In this document: positions 11,120 to 21,649 of the stretch, piece after piece
Layout: every line of letters begins with the position of its first letter
How positions within the stretch are numbered: the first letter of the stretch is position 1
Origin: Hysterangium stoloniferum
Taxonomy: Eukaryota; Basidiomycota; Agaricomycetes; Hysterangiales; Hysterangiaceae
DNA length: 64,000 nt
Assembly (NCBI GenBank): GCA_015178975.1
Contig: WHVD01000168.1
Coordinates: 62,001-126,000 of the forward strand
Reading direction: 5' to 3'
Translations under genes and position numbers: made by a program
The notes under the pieces: model-generated
What the model was told of the DNA's origin: nothing
Database searches by the model: none
What the model saw: only the letters and a program-made list of their open reading frames with translations

Positions 11120-11144
11120 ACTGTTAAAAGTGTAGAAAATGAAT

Positions 11145-11215
11145 GGCAAGACTGGGGATTGAACCCAGGGCTTCTGCATATATAGCAGGGGTGTTAACCA
11201 TTATACCACCTGACC
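11145..11215 (-). repeat. tRNA-like sequence (tRNA pseudogene or SINE head)
   Basis: On the minus strand 71 nt fit a cloverleaf: acceptor arms GGTCAGG/TCTTGCC (one mismatch, two wobbles), an A-box-like TGGTATAATGG, an anticodon stem with CTGC/GCAG, and a perfect T-stem CTGGG/CCCAG around TTCAATC (B-box). The anticodon loop TATATAT lacks U33 and the D-stem has a mismatch, so it is unlikely to be a working tRNA. Confidence 0.5.
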
Positions 11216-12139
11216 CTGGGAAACAATGCTACCCAAAACAGCTGTAATGATAAAAATACCAAGTAAATTGTACAATTTTGGGATAATTCAGGAGAGTATT
11301 GTACAGTAATCTCGTGGTGATATAAATACATTTAAACTTTCTTTTCTTATGATTTGTTTGGGGAAATTGAAGAAAAAATAGCAAGATCTTAGAAATACAT
11401 AACAGTGACTTCCACTATAACTTGTTCATTGACACATTTATTCTTTGACTCTTATTCTGACATTGCTACATCAGCTTTGGTTTTAAATCTCTGGAATGTT
11501 CTTATCTGCTTTAGTCATGTTGCCAAGCAACCCTAACACATGCTCATGCGAGTGTCTGTTGGTATTCATGGGGAGGACATTGAACGCGCCATTGAAACAT
11601 GGGGGCTCTTGTACCCCCTTCAAAATTTGCTGTGGAGGATCTGAAGAGGCCCTCGTCAGCCACTCGACTATAATAAAATGAGCACACGGACAGTAGAACA
11701 TAAGCTGATATTGACAACTGTCTCCCACTCCACTCAGCCTCTCTCATTGCATCCCATCCCAACCCTAACTCCATTCCTCTCATCCTTGTTACCTTCATTC
11801 AATTCTGATATTCCAAAACCTTAGGGGGTGCTCCCTCCTACATTGACTCATCCCTCCTTAAACCAGTCTCTTGCGATCTGGGGCTCTTCCATCACGACAC
11901 AACCGGAGATCAACCCCAAGTGACAATAGAACACATTGCTGACACTCGCAACACACACCACAGACTGAACTAAGCTATACTACTTTAACATTACCATACA
12001 TCATTAACCCCATCAGATCGTAGTTACCTTTTGTTATAGGCCGATTCACAAGTCAGTTGATTCCACTATACTGTGACGACTGAGTTACCTTTTGTTAGAT
12101 ACACCATACCACAATGCATTGGCCCAATACCAATCAGGG
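11216..12139. other. No recognisable gene
   Basis: AT-rich; overlapping open frames of 61-84 codons at 11483-11798 have no recognised motif. The word GTTACCTTTTGTTA occurs at about 12024 and 12084. Confidence 0.35.
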
Positions 12140-12480
12140 ATCTTATTATCCATTTCCAACCTGGACATCTTGGTGGAAAACCAGATGTTATGACTTGATG
12201 TTGGGATGTCTATCCTAAAGAAGGGGAAAGTTAGTATGTTGTCATTAACCCACACAATCTGAAACCAGTTTTTACAATGCAACAACTTTCTGCATTTATC
12301 TGAGCAACTTCCCTCTATTGTTCAATCCTGCATAGTGTTACAGTTATGGACATTGAGCAAGTACTTCAAGATATCCTCTCCATACTTCCAACCTGGCTCT
12401 CAAGTCACATCTAAAAGTTCCCAAAGTTCCCAAACAACCCCAGTGGTCTCAAGACTCTTAAAAGTCACACAGATACCAGA
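12140..12480 (+). pseudogene. Degenerate gypsy pol, RNase H-integrase junction (copy a)
   Basis: Broken frames correspond block by block to the intact part of the gypsy at 35190-35500: a PGHLGGKPD segment, WDVYPKEG, NPHNLKPVFT and MDIEQ. Many stops and no CpG show long decay. The same part of pol is present again at 13070-13560, so this is either a duplication or a second element. Confidence 0.65.
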
Positions 12481-12699
12481 GAATGCATCTTATTCCAAAT
12501 ATTAAGTCATAATCCAAAGATTATTTTTTAACTATGATATTTGTGGATATTTTAATGGGGCATCCATATCTTAAAGATAAAATTTTGGGGTAATGAAATA
12601 TAAATTCACAGAATATGTAGCCATAGCCAGAAGGAATAGTCTCAATTCAAAATATGAGGACTTTTCCATAAAATGTTTTATATTCAATAGATTGTGAGC

Positions 12700-13015
12700 A
12701 TCCTCACAGTTATTCTAAAGTCTCTGGTTTTTCAAGCTCAATAACTTCTGCATCAACTTCCATGTCCTTCACTACCTCCTGCACCTCATCATCATCACTT
12801 TCCAGCTTTTTACTCATCACAAACCTTTCCTCCAGCTCTACCATCACTGGATATATACTTTTTATCCCCATATCTTTATCTGCATACCTCTCAGATACTG
12901 TGATTATCCTGATATACAAGTAGGAAAGTTCTGTGAATGGGGATTGAATTGGGGATTGGATCAGGAGTTGGATCAGAAGATTTGTGAAAGATTGAACTAT
13001 CTGAGAATGGGTCAT
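12700..13015 (-). other. Short acidic open frame, unidentified
   Basis: A 101-codon minus-strand frame (12710-13015) ends in an acidic stretch (ESDDDEVQEVVKDMEVDAE). It sits between two gypsy pol fragments and may be decayed element sequence. No family recognised. Confidence 0.25.
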
Positions 13016-13069
13016 AACAATTGGTCTAAATATTTATCTGCTCTTAATATAATTATTGTTTTTGACCCA

Positions 13070-13830
13070 GATATATACATTGGCAGAAAACCCAATACTT
13101 TGATTGGATGATAAGATGTCTATTCAAAATTAGGAAGTAGCAACTATGCCATGGTAAATCTGCACAACCTGAAATCCATTTTCAAGTACATACAATTCAC
13201 CACATTAGTTTATGCTACTTACCTCATCCATCCAGTCATATGTGGTGTTATCATTATGGACATTGAGAAACCACACCAAGACATTTTATCAGCAATTCTA
13301 CTAGACCTTATAACCAAGGGACACCTCCACAATCCAATGGTTACCAGATAACCCCAGTAGTCTCAAGACTAGCAAGATTTCATTATACTTGATAGTGATA
13401 TATATATACTAGACTCCAATGGCCTTTGTCTCAGAGTCATCCAGTACAAATATAATCATCCACTCTTGGACATTTTAGACTTGACAACACTGTAGGAATG
13501 ATTTGTAGAGAGTATACTTAGCCTAGATACTGAGATTTTGTTAAGCACTATTGTAAATCATGCATTATTCATTTACAATCCAAATAACATACAACCTCCA
13601 CCCCCTCCAGTCATTATACATAGATGGAGAACCCAAGTTTGAAATATCACAAATTTTAGACTCAAAAGTTGACAATTATTGATGCACTTGTAAACTGCTC
13701 TACTTGGTCAAGTGGGCAGGTTACCAGGTTACCAAAGAAGAAAGATCTTAAATTTTGTCTATAAAACTCAAAAATGCCATGGAAATTGTGCTGGACTTTC
13801 ATACAACCTATCCTGAAAAACCTGGTCTAT
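13070..13830 (+). pseudogene. Degenerate gypsy pol: integrase N-terminus and chromodomain (copy b)
   Basis: The frame at 13151-13351 (YAMVNLHNLKSIFKY, MDIEKPHQDIL) aligns with the gypsy at 35299-35470. Remnants of the H2C2 integrase finger follow (13440-13570). The integrase core is then missing, and the sequence jumps to the C-terminal chromodomain segment (13590-13800), equivalent to 36640-36850, including the same TGA before CTCKLLYLVKW. It is the 3' pol of an old chromovirus with an internal deletion. Confidence 0.7.
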
Positions 13831-13869
13831 TATCTGCCCTCTAGCCACATTATCCATGGACTCTGTACT

Positions 13870-15890
13870 CATTTTTGATGTCATTCACCTCCTTGCCTCC
13901 CACAGATCCCTCAGACTCTCCTGACTCCTTGGACTTCTCAGAATTCCCACCCTTGGACTCCTTATAATCTCCATTCACATCCTAGACAACCCATGCATAG
14001 TTGTCCAGGAAATCCCAGAACTTCCTGTAGAGATTCCAGAGATTTTCTGATATGGTCTTCTGCCACTGGTTTCCTTTCTCCAACAAAGTATTTATTAGAG
14101 TATGGTGACGTACGATTAGTATCACGCCATACCTCGTCTTGTGACTGCATGTTTCTTACCGGTTCACGCATGTGATTTGTTATATTTAGTTTAGTGTTCA
14201 CTTAGTTCCGTGTTACGCACACACGTTCGTAGCACAGACCAGTGCACAGACCATGTATCGTAGTATATAGTTACTACCAGATGAGAGTAGAGCCTCATCT
14301 GGATACCTAGTTATATCACCGGTTATAGTCTCTACTCGCTCAACTCTAAGTGGCTTTCGCTCCTAGTATTGAGAGTCCTCGTACTGTGATTCCCCAGGTA
14401 TCCCGACATCGAACAGTATTTTGGGCATCTATGCCTTCTGTTATCCACCCCAGTGCCTTCTCCAAGATCCTAGACCTTTCCACAGCCACTACAGCCTCCT
14501 GGTTTCTGGTTTTCATAGCTTTCTGTACCAGTGAGCATGTGACTTTTAGGTGTGTACATACCCAACATCCCAGACTGGTGACCAGATTTCTGGTAACACT
14601 GTGTGTTCCAGTCATGACAACTGGAGCACCATAGGTCATTCTTGGCTTCTAGGCAGACTGGTGGTAATTTCTTTTTCTGTGGGAGTTATATCAGTACTGG
14701 AAAATCCATGGGACCTTTCCCACTCACCTTTTACGGCAGAGTCCTGGACTCACCCTCAGACTCAGACTCCATCCTTATCTATTGCTTTACACTAGAAGAT
14801 GTCAGTGAGAGTGTTAAGATCTAAGATAAGGGGGTGAAGGGGATACTATGTTGGGAGGCCACTGATACAAATTGTCCTACTCAGGGGGCTGACATAGACA
14901 TTGTACTAGTTGAGAGGCCCAACTCTAAAGAATGAGTGGAGCTTGCCTTCAACTTATATGTTGTGCCCTCATACAAACTGTTAGGGTGCTCTGGTATTTC
15001 AAACAGAGCAGATAGTATGGTAGAGACTGAAAACAACACTTAGTTCAATTGACTGGAGGGCCAATATACTAAGAGTCATGGGGGGAAGGGTTGTGGCTTG
15101 CTGACAACCTTTTCAAAGGTGTTTTTTGGAAGGTAGTAAAGGGACTTAAGTATGAAGGGGGTAATCTAAGTCAATATTCTAACTACAGAGCTGTACCATA
15201 CATGAGAAGACTTTATACAAATGTGTGATGGATGATTGGAGGTCCAATCAAAGAAGTGAGAGGGTGTAATGGGTCACAAGGAAGTGTGGGAAGGAAACAG
15301 ATTAAACTAAGAGTAAATACAAGTATTCTAAGAAGTATTAGGTGGTGAATGACATATGTACATGGAATGGATGGTGTTGGAGTATCGGGACAGAGGTGGA
15401 ATGGAATGACTAATATGGAAAACTATAATAAAACAAGTGTCAGGGCACTGCAGGTGCATGTGGTCAGAGATGCCAATAGTACTGTGATGGAGGGATATGA
15501 GGGTAAAACTAATGGCAGAGGCCTGAAATGATGGAGATCCTAATAGACAGCTTCAAAAAAAAGGAGAAAACATACCTCACTGGCAGATACCCTGAGCCTC
15601 TAGACACATTCCACTACAATCCAGGTGGCCTCTGCCTTCTCCTCTGCTGCTCTCCTGTCAGCCTTGTCAGCCTCCTTGTTCTTCCATTCCTCGTCCACTT
15701 TCTCTGCAGCCAATGCCACTTGATACCCCCACTCTAACTCCTTCTCCTCCTCTTATACCTTCCTTGCAACCTTTTCACATTGCCACCTCTGCTCCTCACA
15801 CTACTCAAGGATTTGAGCAGTGGCAAGTGGGGCCTGTTAGGCAGACCTTTTGGATGTCCCAGGCATAGTGGTGGTGGTGCATTGGGCCCA
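13870..15890 (-). pseudogene. Decayed antisense Zn2Cys6-type gene of gypsy copy 2
   Basis: This region corresponds to the intact antisense gene at 37095-38058. On the minus strand near 14620-14520 the cysteine pattern survives across a frameshift: CSSCHDWNTQC, then GCWVCTHLKVTC, giving C-x2-C-x6-C and C-x2-C-x6-C. Near 15850-15600 the coiled-coil-coding exon is recognisable but full of stops, beginning at a counterpart of the MGPKP start. A solo LTR (14093-14415) splits the C-terminal part. The same position between chromodomain and 3' LTR shows that the antisense gene predates the separation of these copies. Confidence 0.6.
14093..14415. repeat. Solo LTR (323 bp) with TSD
   Basis: A perfect 5-bp TSD, GTATT, lies at 14088-14092 and 14416-14420. 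The ends are TATTAGAG (probably TGTTAGAG changed by one transition) and CATCGAACA. It contains a perfect hairpin CCAGATGAG/CTCATCTGG at about 14278-14302. It is rich in CpG (about 17) while the 400 bp to its right hold about one, so it inserted late into old gypsy sequence. Confidence 0.7.
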
Positions 15891-16060
15891 TGGTGGTGGT
15901 ATGGAAGAAAGAGAAATTTTATTATTTTCAAGGTTTTATAGGCTCCTCATGTCCTGAACAATACCTCAAGATCACCTGACATCTTGATACATATGCATAA
16001 CTGACAAACCTTAATGAGCTCTGGGACCTCTTTGGGAAATTGGCCTTAAAGGGAGGGTAT

Positions 16061-16553
16061 TGTTAGGACTGGACCACCCACCAGAACCCGGTCCTACTCT
16101 ACAAGTCATTATCTCTCCCTTTTCATACAAATCACTGATCGGGCCCCACCTGGAAATCCCAGGTATTTAGATTCTTGAAAATATTTGTCTTGATCTATTT
16201 TCTGAACCTGGTTGCCAACTATTTTATTAAGTCCCATGTGTATACATATTCCTGTTTCATCCCAGACTATAGTCACCCCTATCTGTTTCCAATTTTTCAT
16301 TCCACCAGAATTGTAGTATGATCTATCTATGTATATAAACTAGCACAAATTTGTATTTTCAATCCAATCAGGAAATCAACTTGGTATCACCCAGTACACT
16401 CTATCAGCTAAACTCTCTAATTATATCTTCGGAATCCATGGGCTATCTGACTGAGTCTTTAAGGGTGCAGTACATAAGCTGAAGCCAAGTTGCACCTGCA
16501 CCCCAAACCTTCCAGAGGTTCTCTCTGGGGACCTACATACATATGTACCTGTA
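16061..16553 (+). repeat. 3' LTR of degenerate gypsy copy 2
   Basis: Begins TGTTAGGACTGG immediately after the purine tract GGGAGGGTAT, exactly as the 3' LTR of the complete gypsy begins after GGGAGGGTAC at 38270. Near its end it has the shared box AAGCTGAAGCCAAGT and a decayed counterpart of the family A LTR end. The exact right border is uncertain and the matching 5' LTR was not found. Confidence 0.6.
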
Positions 16554-18515
16554 AGCTCCAAGCTTGACAGCTTTCATATAAACACACCATGCATTGTATG
16601 TAATTCTCCTCCCCTAGTTGTTGAAAACAGTGCCTTTTGCCCATTGAGTGTAGGTGAAGTGATGTCGGTGTGGAATTATGAATAGTGAGTCAAGAAAAAT
16701 ATGCCACCAAGAGAGCATATAAAGGGTGAAATAGACGAAATGTGCAATTTGTAAGTCTTTATCACTGGCTATAAAGTTAGATGCTAGTGGGAAAAGGGAA
16801 TACAATAGAAATATCATAGATCCACAACACACTCAATAGTCTTGGAGGACCTCAAGTCAAATTTCTTTTGCACCCACTCTTACCCCTTCCCATTATCTCA
16901 TTCTGAAGGGTACAGAACCATTCAGAGCTTGCAATGTACCAGCAGATAGACACAGTACAGTCAACCAAGTCTGGCATCTATCATAGGATATTAATTCATG
17001 ATGATACTGGAATGAAAGCACCAGAAAATTAGATATACATGTATTTGAAGAAAGCGATAGCATATACAGTAGTGATGCCCCTTGCAGGACATCATCAAAC
17101 TGCCACCTCTCAATAATAGACTCAGTGCTTAAGAGCACAAAGACAGCCTCAATTCCCACAACAGCATTGATACACACCAAAATCAGAGCTTGTAACTTCA
17201 CCATTGTGTCTTTCTTATCTAACCCATCTTTGCTATCTAGCATGTCTGATTGCTTCTAGCCTTGCAGGCTTATTTTTCCTTCCAGATATTAATGATAGTC
17301 TCATCATCAGATCTAGTCCTGGGATACACTCCATAACTTGAGAAACAAGCCACACAACCATGAGGATCATGATGGTACAGATTATGACAGCTAGTATGAA
17401 TGAGTATATTAATAAGGGTGATGTGTGGATTAGTTAGAAAGTAACCAGCCTGGGTATTTCATGTCTTGGACAATATTCAAAGAAGTTGTCAGGCTTACAG
17501 GTATGAGACTAATGAGTGTCATGAAAAATATACTGACAACACAAGGTAATGCAATTTTCTAGGATATTCAAATTATGTCCAGGAATCAAAGAAGTTCATA
17601 CTCACCCAACAGTCAAAGCTGAAGGGCCTTGCATTTTGCTCCTGTTTCATCTTCACTGCCATAAATTCAAAATGTTCACATGAGATACAAAGATAGGATT
17701 CAACCCAGCTAAGGACACACTTGTATGTATAAGTGGCTAGGTGCATCCATGAGTTCCACTCCCAGCCCCTATTCAAAGAAAAGAGCATCCTGTTCAAAGC
17801 TAATCTGGCTATGTTCAAAGTCAAACCACACCACTTCCTCATTCTTCAAAAACATGAGGTTATGAATTAACTGCTTATCATACAAGTTCTTCTGTTTTGA
17901 GCACTTTAGCCTTTTCAGCACTTCATTTTCAGCTCTAGCTCAACTGGTTGACCTGGTACCCCTCAGAACACTTGGACAGCACTATTTCACAGTATTGACA
18001 ACCCTCAAAAGTCCATTTCAGTCATCCTTTCCATAAGGAAAAGCTCTTTAGGTCATTTTGACACAGTTGGTCTTTGTTTTTCAGTCATCCTTGAATGTGA
18101 CTAATCCACCAGTTTACAATTCATTCATTGTTGGGTATTGGGTTATCATATACAGTAGTCTGGGCTCCCATCAATCAATTTCCCTCTCTCAGCCAGGATA
18201 TGGAGGCTCTGCTGGCCACCCATCTTTAGGTTCTTTTTGGACACTCTCTCAGCTTGGTACTCTATGCATGCAACCTACCTTTAGAATTCCACTGAACATC
18301 CCTCAGTTAGCACCTCCACACTCGTGACTACCCTGTTTAAAAGCACTGTTGAACATGATGGAATCCCCAGTAAATGTAAGTAGGCATATATTTTGGGTTT
18401 CTTACTTAATATCCTTTTATTATATTTTCTATATTTTCATCATACACTACTATTCACATTCTTCAAATATCACATCTCTTAGATAGTTCAAAGCTGTATG
18501 TATACTTGTGGGTGC
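16554..18515. other. CpG-poor region, unidentified minus-strand frames
   Basis: Minus-strand frames at 16614-16832, 16893-17243 and 17573-17842 are hydrophobic in part (for example MVKLQALILVCINAVVGIEAV) and could be scattered exons of a membrane protein, but no family or splice pattern is convincing. The LTR at 18516 is inserted at the right end. Confidence 0.3.
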
Positions 18516-19359
18516 TGTTATGACCAGACAATCCCGCCGGACTCTGGGCACTAACCTGTATGCCACCACACCCTACATGCACCAATTGTCTGTTTATAGG
18601 ATTTCCCACCCAGACTCCGTACATCAAGACTTGTTACATTCGACCTCATTACGACACATATCAGTCACCGGACTTCCCCCAGACTCTGTCTCTGTCTATG
18701 TCTGTCTTCATCCCACACATCAGTCACCGGACCCCGCTCAGAATCCCGTCACCACTCTAACTGAGCCCCATTCCCATTTTAGTCAAATGACCTGTCATGA
18801 TTTTGGACTCCGCTCCTGCTCCATTTCCCATTATGGGTTATGCTTTGTCACGATTTGGACTCCACTCCGTTCCATCCCATTCCTAACACCAATTTGGTGT
18901 TTACTATTCCTGTTTTATGTTTTGCTCGTTTCATTTCATTATTACTGGATTCGGTATGTCATTTACTCCACGGTCTATTTAAACTGGCAGATGTTGTACA
19001 TACAATCCAGTCAGAAAATCGGCTTAGATTCCCCCCAGTAATCTAATACATTTTCTCCTCTAAAAACCCTACTTAATTCACACTGCTCACACTAGTCGGA
19101 GCCCACGGGCTCCGGCATATCTATCTCTCTCACCAGTCTCAACTCACAACCCACAACCTCTGACTTATGACTCACAACCCACAACCTCTGACTTATGACT
19201 TACGACCCACGACCCCTGCCTGGACTCCCCGGGCTTCCCATCTGCCTGTCTGAAATTGGACGACACGATCTAGCAAGGGTGCAGCCTATAAGCTGAAGCC
19301 AAGTCCTACCAGATATTCTGCGGGTTTCTCCAGAGACCCACCCTGTACATATCCTAACA
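18516..19359 (+). repeat. Solo LTR, gypsy family A
   Basis: Ends TGTTATGACC and ATCCTAACA, flanked by a perfect TSD, GGTGC (18511-18515, 19360-19364). Nearly identical to the LTRs of the complete gypsy at 29004 and 38270; many differences are CG to TG or CA. No internal sequence. The 177-codon frame inside it is LTR read-through, not a gene. Confidence 0.9.
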
Positions 19360-19364
19360 GGTGC

Positions 19365-19934
19365 ACAAGGTGCCAAAAGAGACAGACACACTTTTACCCG
19401 GAAACCATGACTTGCAGACATCCATAGTGTCTTGTAGCAAGCTGTGATTGGGTTACTGTGTCAGCTACCATTTAGGTAACATTACTTGAATCTAACTACT
19501 CAGTTCTCAGCTTTGAACTTACTACTCGAACATGCTCATTGATATCAACATCTTCTCACACTCTTTTAATCTTTCCCATGATTCATTTATTGTTTCTACT
19601 CTGCTTCTTATAGTCTATTTGACTAAGAGTTGTATTGCAAGAACCAACTTGTTTACTCTTCTATGAGCTGTCTCAAGCTACTGGACAGTTGCTCTTGGCT
19701 ACTCATACTTCCTCTATACCAGCACTAATTGTCTAGTAATTACCATGTTGTACTTTGATAGTCAATACTACTTTATCATGCCTAGATGGTTGATACTCTT
19801 TGTATATTGAGCAGTCAGAATCCTACAACTATTTACAGTAAACAGCTTGCTACCCCATTAGGAATCCTTCTCTTGTTTAGGCAAGTCTAATGTTCACCCT
19901 AACCTCTTCATACTCACTTGTGTTTTCATTTTCA
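19365..19934. other. No recognisable gene
   Basis: CpG-poor sequence between the solo LTR and degenerate gypsy copy 3. Nothing identified. Confidence 0.35.
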
Positions 19935-20250
19935 GCACACCACCTTTTGGCTAGATGATGGGATGTGTGCCTTAAGAGGGAGTCAGTGATCATGCACCTA
20001 TCAATCAGCACATCAGATGCCCGAAGTGTATGAATCACTAGTTCATTTCTTGACAATCTTATGCCTTTCAGACCCCCAATAGACTCAAGACTCAAGAAGT
20101 ATACCTTGATAAAAAGACCTTTTTGTCTTGTCTTTTTCTAGATCCTCATTTGGCCCTCTGATTTACCTTTTGGGCTCATTGCCATAACTCCCTGTCACCC
20201 TATGTTTCTCTTTGCTTTTCTAGCTATCCTTGGACTTACATCTCAAGACA
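19935..20250 (+). pseudogene. Degenerate gypsy copy 3, pol 3' pieces
   Basis: WDVCLKRES near 19965 corresponds to the ALTRRWDVYRKEGS junction of the complete gypsy. A CCCTATGTTTCTCTTTGC stretch at about 20199 corresponds to 36942 in the complete element, just after the pol stop. Most of the integrase is deleted. Confidence 0.5.
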
Positions 20251-20469
20251 CTCAGTTTGTCTATGCTTCTCTTGAAGATGGTCATTGGCCATTTTGGCCC
20301 TCTGATTTCTTGGTTGTCACACTCACACATTCTTTAGTTGTTTTCAAGATACAATTAATAATTGTTTTAATCTAAAGTACAAATAGGAGATGGTCCCTCC
20401 ACTGATCCTTCACATCTACTATTTCTACACTTTTAGACATCCTATTCCCTCCCATCATGACCAGAGTTG

Positions 20470-21065
20470 TTACAGGCCAATCTACCATCCCACAATAACT
20501 TTGGCCCTAAAATCCCTTTTAGGGATGCTGCAATCTCTTGTAAGGGCTCCACTACTGACTCTAATGATATTGATGTGAAGGTACACCCATTTTTGCTGTG
20601 GTTACACTGTGAACAGGCTCTGCCCTGTTGAGGCCCATGGGCATGTATCAGATTCCACCATCATGCATCCCACACATGACAGGCCCTTTCCTGGGAACAA
20701 GACATTAGAAAACAATAGTAAACACAATAAAGGGCAGCATACCTCTTGGACCCCCTGATCTCCTCCACCTCATCCTCCCCATTTTCATTGTTATCAAAAC
20801 ATTTTATTTTAACCTGGTCATCATTATTAGCAACAAAGAAAAGGAAACAAAAAATATAATATTGCATACCTTTGATGGCCCTGCCAATGCCTTACCCTTC
20901 CTTTTTACCATCCCCTTCACCTCACTGGTGGTCTTCTTTTTCACCACCAATGCCTCCCTGCACTCCTCCTCTGCCCTCCTCTTACATTCCACAGCCGTCT
21001 CCTTGGCCTCTGAACATTGTGCCTCCTCAGCCTCCTGAAATTTGCATCAGAGTCTTGTCACCTTG
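20470..21065 (-). pseudogene. Decayed antisense coiled-coil/Zn2Cys6-type gene, gypsy copy 3
   Basis: On the minus strand an exon rich in Glu, Lys and Arg (ECKRRAEEECREALVVKKK, ending GKALAGPSK) is followed by a plausible GTATGC...CAG intron. A short acidic exon (ENGEDEVEEIRGSK) and a second GTATGC...CAG intron come next. The last exon has a degenerate first Cys pair (CHVW) and an intact second half, CSQCNHSKNGC. This exon order (coiled coil, short acidic, cysteine cluster) is the same as in 37095-38058, although the sequence has diverged far. It lies at the expected place downstream of gypsy pol fragments. Confidence 0.5.
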
Positions 21066-21649
21066 TCTTCATCACTGTAGAAAGGAAGAAAGAGTGAGTA
21101 CCAGGGATGGGAGTGAAGACAGGAGGCAATGAGTATATTTTGAATATTTTGAATTTTTATATTCCACTAGCATGTGTTTTGACTAATAAGTCATAGGTGC
21201 AGTTATTTACTCAAGCAGCCACATGAGGTGTTGCAAGATATATTGTGCTGTGAGCACACAAAATCTCTAATGTGAAAATATATGTAAAATCTGATGATAT
21301 TCTAGAGAACTTCAAAGACCTTATACAGTATACAGCAAAACTATGAGTGGCACAATCTAAAGAACAAAAGCACATGTTGAAGACAATGGGAAAAGAGGAA
21401 CAATGGAGGTGGAATATTCAAGCAAAATATGACAATATAATCTTTCCACAATGATATAGAACAAAGGAAATATAGAAAAAATGAGAAAGGAACATGTGGC
21501 CATTGACCACTCAACACAATAGAATGCATGACATCACAGGTATTGATGACAAGATTGCAGTGTAGGGAGTCTCACTCCCTTACACCTCCTTGGGACTTAA
21601 ATGTTGACTTTCTCCAGTCAACCTACTTGTCAGGGTTTGAAGGGCAACA
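21066..21649. other. AT-rich, no gene seen
   Basis: No recognisable coding or repeat structure; the LINE begins near 21650. Confidence 0.4.

Noticed and set aside
11145-11215. Functional tRNA gene
   Set aside because: No U33 in the anticodon loop and a mismatched D-stem; called tRNA-like only.
18508-19041. 177-codon open frame, with similar frames at 28888-29530 and 38242-38796
   Set aside because: These frames lie wholly or mostly in family A LTRs; their similarity is explained by the repeat, not by protein conservation.
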